Positions 10,501 through 20,905 of a stretch of 64,000 nt of DNA are shown here, one piece after another. The notes under the pieces were generated by a model. The model saw only the letters and a list, made by a program, of their open reading frames with translations. It searched no databases and was not told where the DNA came from. The DNA comes from Capsicum annuum (Eukaryota; Streptophyta; Magnoliopsida; Solanales; Solanaceae). The stretch covers positions 144,544,003 to 144,608,002 of the forward strand of contig NC_061114.1 in the NCBI RefSeq assembly GCF_002878395.1, given 5' to 3'. Position 1 is the first letter of the stretch. Every line of letters begins with the position of its first letter. A program made the position numbers and the translations under genes.

Positions 10501-10832
10501 GAAGGGTTTTTTCATATTTTCCTCTAGTCGGAAAGGCTGGAATGGAGGCCTTAAAATTTCCTGTTGAAAATTTTTTATTAAAATTCTTAGGAGAGAATTT
10601 CTCCCCTTATAAAATTGAATTATTTTTATAAAACAATTTTAAAAAGAATTTTGAAATTGGATAACTTATAAAATTAAAATTTTCCTTTCATAGCGAATTA
10701 GTTTTTCTCTATTGACTTTTGTCTAAAAATAGTTTAATTTTTTATAAAAGCACTTTCTTCTTTTGATATACTGTTTAGATAGGGGAAAATAATCTTTTTT
10801 TCTCAAAATAGTGGTATGGATTCCATCTAGCT
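10501..10832 (-). other. Caulimovirid spacer and protease C-terminus
   Basis: This is the inverted counterpart of 17065-17410: the AT-rich stretch with GGGAGAGAATTTCTCCCCTTAT and, next to 10832, the last codons of the protease (ending in a FSPI-like segment). It joins without loss to 13473 across the solo LTR. I see no separate gene in the AT-rich part. Confidence 0.6.
10828..10832. repeat. Target-site duplication, left copy
   Basis: TAGCT immediately precedes the LTR; an identical TAGCT follows it at 13473-13477. Five bases is the normal Ty3/gypsy duplication length. Confidence 0.92.
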
Positions 10833-13472
10833 TGTAATGCCCCAAATCTGATGCCCGGAACACCACACGGTGCTCATGACCCCGAAGGACTATAAGCTAA
10901 CCCATGGCTGATATCTGTACCTGTACACTGCATAATATATTGTATAAATACAGAAATAAAGGTTGAAAGGTCATAAGGTTCAAAATGGTAACATAACCGA
11001 TAAAACATAACATTTGGAGGGGGTATGAAATACCCAAAACAACTAAAATAACTTTCTGAACATGCTAGTTTGAAAAGCCTCTCACTGACTGAACTATCTG
11101 AACAAAGAGTTGATGGGATGTGTCCCCAACTAACTCCAACTACTAAAATAAATTAATTAATGAGATAATGAAGTAATGGTCATGTCCTCGAAGGATGAGG
11201 ACTTACTGCTAACTCTAACTGCTGAGACTGGAATGTTACTGATACTCTGGAGCTTCTGCTTCTGAACCTATGGTATAAAACACCATAGTGCATATGTGTT
11301 AGTACGTTTGAATATACTGGTATACATGTGCGATAGGCTGAATGCAAAGGGTTCACATGTATAAACTATACTAACTGACTGAATAACATGAACGTGAGAA
11401 TACCTGCATGAATACATAATAACTATAACTGAGTTCATGATAACATGATTATGAATCTGAGTACTGATAACATGAGATACTGATAACTATGTAATTGAAA
11501 TAACTAATACTGAGCGACTGTATCTGATAGTCTAGTTTCTGATAGAACTAGCTGAGTTTCGTTCTAATCAGAGTTGACTGTATCTGACAGTCCTAAATAC
11601 TGTAGAACTATCTAAATTCTATTATTAAGACTGAATGACTGTATCTGATAGTTCTGATCTGTAACTAAAACTGTGGGAAGTAGTCATCTAACCGACATAC
11701 CTTAAATAACACAATATAGTTAAGCTGGGGTCCAATATGTAACCCCAATTGGATGTGTGTTAATACCACACCACTGGTAAGGACAATCTATGAGTAACCC
11801 TCATATAATAGGTAACTCTAGTGAGAATGGTGGGAACCCTCACATAACAGGTTAAGCCACCTCATCTGCCCTCATATAACTGGCTATGATGTCTCAACCT
11901 ACGCTAGCTACATAGTTCTAGAATACAAGGATTTCTTCTAAGAATTACACCCTCATATAAGAGGTGTGTTCCTATCCTTGGGTTTACTCAATGCTAATTT
12001 CTACTTCCATCTGAATAGACACTGAACTGAACTGGACTGAGTTAACTGAGTTTTGTTGACTGACAGAATACTAGAAAGATTACTGAGTTTTCCTGAGTCA
12101 TGAGACTGACTAAATTCTATGGATCATGGCTTGACTGAGAGTATCTTGAAAACATGACACTAATTCTAGGTACACAGCTAAATTTTTGGGTTCAAGTATC
12201 CACAGGACTAGATGGGAAGAAACTGACAAAGCATAACTTTCTTGAATACATGACCAACATCACAATCCATAATACAATAAGTTGGAAATTTCATGAAGTA
12301 CAAGTTCTAAAGCACCATAATGGCTACACATATATCCATAATTCATTGACTAAGATATTTCATCAAACACTAGACATGCATAAACTTGTACATAAATGGG
12401 GATTTCATATTATCATACTAGTATGGCACTTTTCCTTCACATAGGAATTTAATCGAACAAATGGGGAGCATGCTTTGGTTATACAATCATCAACATATCT
12501 AATAATCATAGATACATCAATCAACGTGTAAATTTAAGGATTTATCAAGATTATTGTGCAAATCATCACATCCTAGGGTCAATCATTGGAATATGTAATT
12601 ACAAACATGAATCAAAACCCCACACATCATGAACATAAAGTTCAATTCAATTTAACTAATGAACATTCATAAATACACAAATCTTTGATTTTGAAAGAGA
12701 TTCTTGAGCTTCATGGGTGAAAGGGACCCATGAATCAACACATGACATACCTGAGTTGTGAGTTTCTTGAAGTTCTTGGACTTGAAGAACTTGGAATCTC
12801 TTAGTTTCTTGAAGAATTATTTGGATCTTCTTCTTGGGGATTATCTTTGAGAGAAAACCCTAATTTGATGTTGTATATAGATAATGAACTTATGAGCCTT
12901 GATCTGATACTATTAGGGGTTAAAACGGGTTGAAAAAGACCCAAATACCCTTTAAAAAATGACTTTAAAATAACTGAACGAACTATGCGACCGTAGGTGC
13001 GACGGTCCATCCCTAGGTTGACAGTCCGTCGGTCCTAACCATCACACCTTGGCAGAATAGGGGTTCATTGCCTCTACTACGACGGCTTGGGCGAAGGTCC
13101 GTCGCTAGCTCGAAGTGCGAAAGAACCAAATACCCTTTTAAAAATGACTTTAAAATAACTGAACGAACTATGCGATGGTAGGTACGATGGTACGTCGCTA
13201 GCTTGATGATCCGTCGCTAGCTCGATGATCCATCGGCTCTCACCATCACACCTGGGCAATTTTGACTACTTAATGTATTTCAACCATAACTTTCTGCCCC
13301 ATTACTAGATTTTGATGAAATGGGCATCGATGGAAAGATTATTCAATTTCCCATTCAATAAAAAATGAAAATCTTAAAAATTCCATGTGTATAAAAGTAG
13401 ATTCATCTTTTAAAGTATGTTTCTAACATTTTTGGGATGATTTCAAGCTACGTAGAAGTACGGGGTATTACA
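10833..13472 (-). mobile_element. Solo gypsy LTR with TAGCT target-site duplication
   Basis: On the plus strand the element reads TGTAATGCCCC at 10833 and GGGGTATTACA at its right end. It is flanked on both sides by TAGCT (10828-10832 and 13473-13477). Its orientation is minus by alignment with the G1 LTR. Removing it restores continuous caulimovirid protease sequence, matching the uninterrupted copy near 17071-17090. No internal region remains, so it arose by LTR-LTR recombination after insertion. The open frame at 12154-12444 is LTR sequence, not a gene. Confidence 0.93.
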
Positions 13473-14540
13473 TAGCTCAACAATATAAGGTTTTATTTGA
13501 GTAATAAAAGAAATACGTAATTTTATCTCTTCATTGATATCTCTAGTGATTACGAAATCACTAATAAAACAAATCCTGTCATTGTAAATACGGGCTTTAG
13601 AAAGTTTATAATTTATGTTTAATTTTCCCTATTGCGGCGTATAAGCGGGTAGTACTTTTCTCTAGATACTCTATAGGAATTAATCATTCTATAATGCAAT
13701 TTTCATCAGCATCAGTATCAAAAATGAAATCTTATGAATTTTATAATCTTTATTGACGACTATAGTAATTGGTTTATGGTAACTTTGTGGTTTAACTATA
13801 GTAATTGCATTAATTCCTTATTTGTTCATAGGAAGCTTCTCGAGAGATTCCATTTCTTTATTATTATTATTTACTTCGATGTTTCACCAAGCTCAAACTG
13901 ATATGATTTAGGGTCTTGGTTTAGAGTTAAATCCTTTTATATTTTATTAGCAAGTGACTCTGTTTCTAGATTGTTATGTCTCTGCTTAACTTGCCTAAGT
14001 TCTTATTTTAGGTACAATAATTCTGTCTGAAGATCTTGCATGGTTGTTTCTGACTTATGTTCTTTAAATGTATTTAGTACCTTTTTCATATTAAATAGTT
14101 TAATAATTTCTTTATGATCAATTTGTTGATCAAGAACAATATCTTTTAAAGCTATTAAATATTTTCTCCAAAGAGTTGGGTTTTCTAGATTATCTATCAT
14201 GTCAAATAAGGCCGACGTGATAGATTCGATAATATTTATAAATTTCTATCTTGGAAAAGTTAAGGTTCTCTGATAAAATGTTTAGCTATACTATAAATCA
14301 AAGAGGCGTTGGCAACTTCTGAAACTTGATTTTCAACTGTTTGCCCTGCTGACTTAGTCTTAATAACTTGAGTAATTGTTGTAGCTATTAAAATGCTTTG
14401 TCTATTATTATCTGGGAGGTATTATCTCACCAGTATTTATAGTACCTGTAAAACCTAATATAATCATAAATGTTGCTTGTTTGTCTATCATTTTGGCAAT
14501 TTTATATGTCGTAATGGCCATTCCTATTTCTTGTAGTATT
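13473..14540 (-). pseudogene. Inverted caulimovirid coat-protein/coiled-coil/protease copy
   Basis: Read on the minus strand from 14540, the sequence starts inside the coat protein (equivalent to 15236 in the plus copy), passes the ISG-TGTI segment, then jumps over about 770 bp of coat-protein core and zinc-knuckle sequence near 14220. It continues with an open frame at 14200-14003 (MIDNLENPTLW), equivalent to 16346-16537. A coiled-coil-like segment and the retropepsin follow down to 13473, interrupted by the solo LTR before the protease end. Stops are frequent. This copy is head-to-head with the plus-strand copy beginning at about 14541. Confidence 0.78.
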
Positions 14541-16345
14541 GAATTTTTTAAATGGTTTGAAATTACAGGAAAATTAGATGATCAAAAGGAGATGTTAAAC
14601 ATGATTTTTAATAAATGGTATACTACTAATAATAAAGTAGCAGAATCAACAATTCCTTCGTTAGAAGAAATTAGCCTACCAGTAGAGGGTAGAATTGTTA
14701 CTGCCTCACCTTTTAAATTAGATATAGTAGATACTAAAGGTGATCCTAGAAATAAGGATATAAATAAAATACTCCAACAAAATAATTATACAAATCAATT
14801 ATTACATGTGGTTTCTAAACAAATTCTCGAAGCCGAGAATAAATCAACTTTTAAAGATAAACCAAGTTCTTCTCATTATGATAAAAAAATAGAAACTCAT
14901 CCAATATTAAAATTACCAGAATTTTCTAAAGATAAATTTCCTAAAATTGAAGAAAGTTTGAAGTAACCGATGATATTTTAGGAAAAAATAATGAAAGACT
15001 ATAATCAGAATTAAAATCATAAATGACAAAGTTATAAGAACTTTATCAGAAAACAATGATAACAAAATTAACAAACTAAACTCTAAATATTCAGTACAAA
15101 AGAATTATTATAAAAACCCTACATTTCCGGATATGCATTATGAAGAAAATGAATTTTTATCTCATACTTCACATTCTGGAAAAGAAGTCGCAGAATGGAA
15201 TATAGATGGATTAGCAGAACATCAAATATATAATAAACTACAGAAAATTGGAATGACCATTACGACAAATAAAATTGCCAAAATGAAAGGCAAACAAGCA
15301 GCGTTTATGATTATATCAGGTGTTACAGGTACTATAAAATATTGGTGGGATAATTACCTCACAGATAATAATAGAAAAAGCATTTTAAATGCTACAATAA
15401 TTACTCAAGTTATTAAGACTGAGTCAGCAGGGAAAACGGTTGAAAATCAAGTTTCAGACGATGCCACCGCCACTTTGATTTATAGTATAGCTAAACATTT
15501 TATCGGATAACCTCAAATTTTCCAAGATAGAAGTTTAGAAATATTATCGAATCTATCTTGTCCAAATTAGATGATTTTAGATGGTATAAAGATGCGTTCC
15601 TCAACAAATTCATGATTATAGAATATTGTAATCATGATTATTGGAAGGAAAAATTTATAAGTGGCTTACCAACATTATTTGCCGAAAAGGTTTGAAGAAA
15701 ATTAAAAGATAGGTTTGAGGAAAAAATTCCTTATAGTAATTTAACTTATGGTGATATTATAAATTTTATAAATGTTATAGGATAAGAATTATGTACAGAT
15801 GGTAAGCTTAAACATCAACTGAAAAGAGATAATAAAATAACTCGCAAGGAACTAGGAAGTTTTTACGAAGACTTCGGTTATGTAAATTTATCAGCCCCTT
15901 CAAAGGAAGCTACACAAAAGAGTAAAAAACAACATAAAAATTATAAAGATAAATCAAAGAAATCTCATTATTATAAAGGACGATTTAAAAAATAAAAAAA
16001 GGGCTCCTAAGGAAGAAAATAAAACCAATAATTAAAAATGCTAGAACTCCGGTAAAACTGGTCATAAGGCTAAAGATTTTTGGGTTCCAAATAAAAAGAA
16101 AGACAAGATAAATATGTTGGAATTCGGAAAGATGTTAAAGAAAAACTATATTCAGTACTTGATGAAAATGAAAATAGTTCTTCTTGTGACGAAAGTCTTA
16201 GTGATGATAATCAAATTAAAGTTGCATACAGTTCAGATAATAGTGAATTAATAGACCATTGTAATTGTAACAGTGCAATTTGCACTTTTGATAGTCATTC
16301 TATAAATTTTATCTCCAATAGTAAACAAAAAAGGCCTTATTTGAC
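14541..16345 (+). pseudogene. Endogenous caulimovirid coat protein (most complete copy)
   Basis: The coat protein forms the capsid. The N-terminal part starts at the EFFKWFE segment and is open to 14966. After frameshifts it continues at 15133-15510, which contains EVAEWNIDGLAEHQIYNKL and the hallmark GTIKYWWDNYLT near 15333-15368. A further frameshift near 15510 leads to the core (DFRWYKDAFLNKF and WKEKFISGLPTLF, about 15567-15690), a Lys-rich stretch and a degraded CCHC knuckle near 16036-16080 (GKTGHKAKDFW, with cysteines lost). An acidic Ser/Asp-rich tail follows (16150-16330). The first 60 bp of the 14481-14966 open frame are antisense to the inverted copy, so the true segment starts near 14541. 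Confidence 0.83.
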
Positions 16346-17124
16346 ATGATAGATAATCTGGAAGACCCAACTCTTAGGAGAAAATATTTAATAGCTTTAA
16401 AAGATATTGTTCTTAATCAACAGGTTGATAATAAAGAAATTATTGAACCCTTTAATATGAAAAACGTACTAAATAAATTTAAAGAACATAAGTCTGGAAC
16501 AACCATGCAAGATCTTCAGACAAATTATTGTACCTAAAAGAAGAACTTAGGCAAGTTAAGCAGAGACTTAACAATCTAGAAACAGAGTTACATGCTAATA
16601 AAACATTAAAGGATTTAACTTCAAACCAAGACCCTAAATCACATCATTTTGAGCTTGATGAAACATCTGAAGTAAATAATAATAAAGAAATAGAATCTCT
16701 CGAGAAGCTTCCTATGAACAAATCAGGAATTAATGCAATTACTAGAGTTAAACCACAAAGTTATAATATACCAATTACTATAGTCTACAATAAAGATTAT
16801 AACATTCATAAGATTGCATTATTTGATACAGATGTTATTGAAAATTGCATTATAGAAGGATTAATTCCTATAGAATATCTAGAAAAAGGTACTACCCGCT
16901 TATACTTTGCAACAGGGGAAAAATTTAAAATAAATTATAAACTTTCCAAAGCCCGTATTTACAATGATAGAATTTGTTTTATTAATAATTTTGTAATCAT
17001 TAGAGATATCGATGAAGAGATAATATTAGGTCTTCCTTTTATCACTCAAATAAAACCTTATATTACCGAGCTAAATGACATCCATACCACTATTTTAGGA
17101 AAAGGATTATTTTCCCCTATCTAA
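16346..17124 (+). pseudogene. Caulimovirid coiled-coil and aspartic protease region
   Basis: Two overlapping open frames (16346-16537 and 16528-17124) are offset by a frameshift near 16530. The first and the start of the second look like a helical coiled-coil linker (YLKEELRQVKQRLNNLETEL). The retropepsin follows, with catalytic segment ALFDTD near 16814-16831 and the downstream EIILGLPFITQIKP near 17023-17064. The catalytic triplet reads DTD rather than DTG, so activity is unlikely. The related copy at 18968 keeps DTG. The family enzyme cuts the viral polyprotein. No RT follows in this orientation; the spacer and conserved ORF come next. Confidence 0.82.
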
Positions 17125-17645
17125 ATAGTATATCAAAAGAAGAAAGTGATTTTATTAAAAATCAAACTTTTTTTAGACAAAACTCAATTGAGAAAAACTA
17201 ATCCACTATTAAAGGAAAATTTTAATTTTATAAGTTATCCAATTTCAAAATTCTTTTTAAAATTGTTTAATAAAAATGATTCTATTTTATAAGGGGAGAA
17301 ATTCTCTCCCAAAAATTTTAACAAAATTTTTCTACAGTGAAATTATGAGGCCTGGAACACCAAGATCAAGGTTAAGGCCTCCATTCTAGCCTTTCTGACC
17401 AGAAGAAAAGATGAAAAGACCCTTCATAGAAGAAGATAAAAAGTCAGATAAAAAGTCAAAAAATAGGTTTTCAGTCTTGGCAGAATTTCCATCCCAGCCA
17501 AAACCTATCGTTCCGCTATCGTCAAAAGAGTCTATTACCCGTGTACCGAGAATGCAACCACTTAAGTAGATATTTAAGGAAAACTATTCATCAGTTAATA
17601 AAAATATTGCTTTCCAAACTAAAGATAGTTATTAGATGAAACCAC
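17125..17645 (+). pseudogene. Caulimovirid spacer and start of conserved ORF (copy 2)
   Basis: This is the direct counterpart of inverted 10830-10290: an AT-rich spacer with GGGGAGAAATTCTCTCCC near 17295, then the beginning of the conserved ORF (Lys/Asp/Ser-rich, from ATG near 17411). The frame is broken by TAG near 17567 and 17633. It stops at about 17645, where inverted movement-protein sequence begins. Confidence 0.65.
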
Positions 17646-18640
17646 CAGGACTTATTGATTTTTTAACTATTAAATTAGTAGATTCATATTCTACTTTTGG
17701 AATTATTTTTGAGAAAGCAACTCCTTTTAATTTTGTTTCAATATTTTCTAACATTACTTCCCTTTCTTCTAAGACTGAAGGTCTAGAAAAGGACATTCTT
17801 CTACTGGATGATGCTTGATTAAAAGATTGTGGTCTTAGAAATTTTAAATCTATAGATCCATTTGGATATTGTACTACTTGTTCAATATTTGTATTTTCTT
17901 CTTCTATTTCTGGCTCCGTTATGGAGTAGAAATGCCAACTATCTTTTATTAATACATTATCTCATTTTACTATTTTTGGGACAAAGGTATTATTATGATT
18001 AAGGTTAGCTTCCATAAGCATGGTAGCTCCTTTATTACTAATTATTTTACCTTTAGGGGATAAGGTTGTTTTCATTAATCTGTAATATACTCTATATATA
18101 ATTGTTATTTCTCTTGTGTTTACCTTACTATTCATGTTTTTTGTTTTAAAATTTAATATTAATGTATTCATAGTATTTTGATCATTAATATCTATAGAAA
18201 AATTAGGATAGAAATTAAAGTATACCGGTTCATTAGCGAGGTTACTTTGTAATACTACTAATAATGAATCATCAAAATTTAATAACCTATTATCTCTTAA
18301 AAATAGACATATAGGTAATCTAAACCTCATCTATATAATGGTTTAACTACTACTTGAACCAGACCTAGGTCAAGGAACTTGTAATTTTTTCTATATCTAT
18401 TAATATCTTCAGTTGCTAATAATTAATAGCCTCAACATTTCCATTAATTGCAACAGTAGATTCCGAAGTTTTAAAATTATAATTTTTAACAAAATCAAAG
18501 TGTCTAGTTTTATAGACTCTATTAAAACTTTCCTTTGGAATATTTCAATTCTGTAAATCACTTTCTACTTTTGCAATTTTAGTAGAGATAGAAGAAATAT
18601 TAACAATATTTATTACGTTTTGGTTGGTTGAAATATTCAT
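17646..18640 (-). pseudogene. Endogenous caulimovirid movement protein (copy 3)
   Basis: This is the longest movement-protein copy on the minus strand. The start is at ATG 18640 (MNISTNQNV). An open frame runs from 18330 to 17962 and contains NRLLNFDDSLL, YFNFYPNFSIDI and SNKGATMLMEANLNHNNTF. Similarity then continues to the C-terminal tail near 17646. A frameshift near 18320-18330 and stops near 18570, 18425 and 17960 break it. The family protein supports cell-to-cell spread. On its right it is preceded by the short ORF with EYSVGLALSVWKN, as in copy 2, showing the original viral order. Confidence 0.83.
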
Positions 18641-18891
18641 AATAATTTTTGCAGATGAGAGAAAACTCTATCCTAGGACTAAAAATCTACTTTAAGTGTT
18701 ACTACCACAATAATTATTTTTGTGCAGTAATAACTAATTTTCTTCTGCAAAAATTCATTTATTTTATTCCTATAGGCTTGGCGACGGGAAAACCCTATGG
18801 GTTCGGCTTTATTTTTCCACACACTCAGAGCTAATCCAACAGAATATTCCAGATTTGCCAACGCCTAAACCGCTATTAAACGACTACCTGA
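18641..18891 (-). pseudogene. Short caulimovirid ORF upstream of the movement protein (copy 2)
   Basis: The open frame 18861-18679 contains EYSVGLALSVWKN and the basic stretch FSRRQAYRNKINEFLQKK. It is homologous to 7707-7440 and sits in the same place before the movement protein. It is probably the C-terminal end of the preceding ORF. I cannot name it. Confidence 0.55.
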
Positions 18892-18967
18892 ATATTGAAC
18901 ACTATTAGGATTAGTTATATCTGCTAATTTATGCTTGATTTGTAATGAATCCTTATCTATTATTATG
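18892..18967 (-). pseudogene. 76-bp fragment of the conserved caulimovirid ORF
   Basis: The bases match 9975-10050 in the same orientation and correspond to the IDTNSLQIEHKLADITNPNS part. The fragment is wedged between the short ORF on the minus strand and a protease piece on the plus strand, so it marks a compound rearrangement junction. Confidence 0.7.
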
Positions 18968-19440
18968 ACCCCAAATCACATCAGTTTGAGCTTGGTGAAA
19001 CATCAGAAGTAAATAATAATAAAGAAATAGAATCTCTCGAGAAGCTTCCTATGAACAAATCAGGAATTAATGGAATTACTATAGTTAAACCACAAAGTTA
19101 CCATATACCAATTACTATAGTTATCAATAAAGATGATAAAATCCATAAGATTGTATTATTTGATACAGGTGCTAATGAAGAGGCACTACAAAATTATTAT
19201 CCACAACAGGCGAAAGATTAAAAATAAATTATAAACTACACAATGCACACATATGTAATAATGGAATTTGTTTCATAAATGATTTTGTAATAACCAAAGA
19301 TATAAATGAAGAGATAATTTTAGGTATACCTTTTACAAATCAAATAAAACCTTATACTACCGAATTGGACGGTATCCACACCACTATTTGGCAAAAGAAT
19401 TATTTTCCCTTATCTAAACAGTTTATAAAAAGCGAAAAAT
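18968..19440 (+). pseudogene. Caulimovirid protease fragment with intact DTG (copy 3)
   Basis: The sequence matches 16630-17124 from the FEL-ETSEVNNNKEI segment onward. The catalytic segment near 19159-19176 reads LFDTGAN, so the active-site triplet survives here. A deletion after it removes about 40 bp relative to 16840-16885 and shifts the frame. The EEIILGIPFTNQIKP counterpart is near 19309. It leads into an RT piece in the original viral order. Confidence 0.78.
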
Positions 19441-20308
19441 GACCTTATAAAAAAATCAATTTAATTTCAAATAAATAAATTATTTAAAGGAAGAAATAAA
19501 AATTAAAAGAATTGAAACTTCTTTAAAAACCACAGAGGTAGAAGTAAAAATTAAAAATCTACAAGTAGTCATAGAGCGAGAAATCTGCTCGAATTTTTCT
19601 AATGCCTTTTTGAAAAGAAAACGACATATAATTGAATTACCCTATGTTGTGGGATTTGACGAAAGGATTACTCCAACTAAGGCAAGTCCCATCCAAATGA
19701 ACCACGTATTAATGGAATACTGTAAAAAGGAAATTAATGGTTTGTTAAATAAAAAAATTATTCAACCTTCTAAATCACCTTGCAGTTGCTCAGTCTTTTA
19801 TGTCAATAATAGCGCTAAAAAGAAAAGAGGTGCCCCAATACTAGTTATCAATTATAATACCCTTAATAAAGTATTAAAATGGATTAGGTAACCGATCCCT
19901 AACAAATGTGACCTTCTTAAAAGAATTTATAAAGCTAAAATTTATAGCAAGTTTGATATGAAATCAGGATTTTCATAGATACAAATTGCAGAAAAAGATA
20001 AATATAAAATTGCCTTCAATGTTTCTTTTGGACAATATGAATGGAATGTAATGCCTTTTGGACTAAAAAATGCTCCGTCTGAATTTCAAAATATTATGAA
20101 CAATATATTAAACCAATATAGTCAAATTTCTATAGTCTATATAGATGGCGTTTTAATATTTTCAGAAGATATTGACTAACATTTTAAACACCTCCACACA
20201 TTTTTAAATATTGTCAAACAAAATAGAATAGTTAGTGCTAAGAAGATTAAATTATTTCAAACCTCTATTAGATTTCTCAGTCACGATTTATATCAAGGAA
20301 CCTATAAG
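19441..20308 (+). pseudogene. Caulimovirid reverse transcriptase (copy 3)
   Basis: An open frame at 19610-19891 covers the RT start with LPYVVGFDERITPTKASPIQ and a fingers segment ending in INYNTLNKV. The palm continues after stops with KFDMKSGFS, FGQYEWNVMPFGLKNAPSEF and the active-site box near 20135-20160. That box reads YIDGVLIFS, so the second catalytic aspartate is lost. The region ends at about 20308, where movement-protein sequence in the same orientation is joined, so thumb and RNase H are missing. Confidence 0.84.
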
Positions 20309-20490
20309 CCCTAAGGCTAAAATAATTAGTAATAAATGAGCTACCATGCTTATGGAAGCTAACCTTAATCATAATAATACCTTTTTCCAAAAAATGATAA
20401 AATGGGATGGTTTATTAATAAAAGATAATTGGCATTTCGACTCCATAATGGAGCTAGAAATAGAAGAAGAAAATTCAAATATTGTACCAT
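20309..20490 (+). pseudogene. Movement-protein C-terminal fragment (copy 4)
   Basis: The plus strand matches the SPK-KIISNK to EIEEEN segment of copies 2 and 3, here in the opposite orientation to them. One TGA interrupts it near 20338. It is joined on the left to RT sequence, an order not expected in an intact genome, so it is a rearranged piece. Confidence 0.78.
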
Positions 20491-20695
20491 TTAGGGACAG
20501 ATCGGGATAACGGGGAGCAAATAACAGTTTATAATAATTTATTCTTTGAAAGTATTTGAAACTTTCAAATTAAACTTTAAAACACTAAAATAAGAACAAA
20601 AGTATGTAAAGTAGAATTAATAAAAACAGTAGAGATCCTTTGTAGTAGCTGATATTCTTTTAGAGAAAAATGGTGCATTGTTATAAAAAGATTAA
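20491..20695. other. AT-rich segment, no gene recognised
   Basis: I see no coding pattern. Because the coat-protein start follows directly, this may be caulimovirid intergenic sequence not duplicated elsewhere in the window. A TATAAAAAG lies near 20677 but I have no support for promoter function. Confidence 0.3.
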
Positions 20696-20905
20696 GATGT
20701 AATACTGAATTTTTTAAATGGTTTAAAATTATAGTAAAATTAGATGATCAAAAGGAGACGTTAAACAAGATTGTTAATAAATAATATACTACTAATAATA
20801 AAGTAGTCGAACCAACAATTCCTCCATTAGAAGAAATTAGCCTACTAGTAGAGGGTAAAAGTTGATTTATTCTCAGCTTCGAGAATCTATTTAGAAACCA
20901 CATAA
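20696..20905 (+). pseudogene. Coat-protein N-terminal fragment (copy 3) with small inverted end
   Basis: The sequence matches 14535-14700 (EFFKWF, LDDQKE, NNKVVE-TIP and LEEISLLVEG). Its last bases (20869-20905) are the reverse complement of 14805-14840, so a micro-inversion or template switch occurred. It abuts truncated gypsy protease sequence at about 20906. Confidence 0.72.

Noticed and set aside
12154..12444. 96-codon plus-strand open frame
   Set aside because: It lies wholly inside the solo gypsy LTR, has no domain, and is not kept open in related LTRs.
14481..14540. Apparent membrane-like N-terminus (MSIILAILYVVMAIPISC) of a coat-protein frame
   Set aside because: These bases are the antisense of the inverted coat-protein copy; the related frame at 20701 starts at the EFFKWF segment without it.
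20677..20685. TATAAAAAG as a viral promoter
   Set aside because: It is a single AT-rich match in a rearranged AT-rich segment without supporting context.
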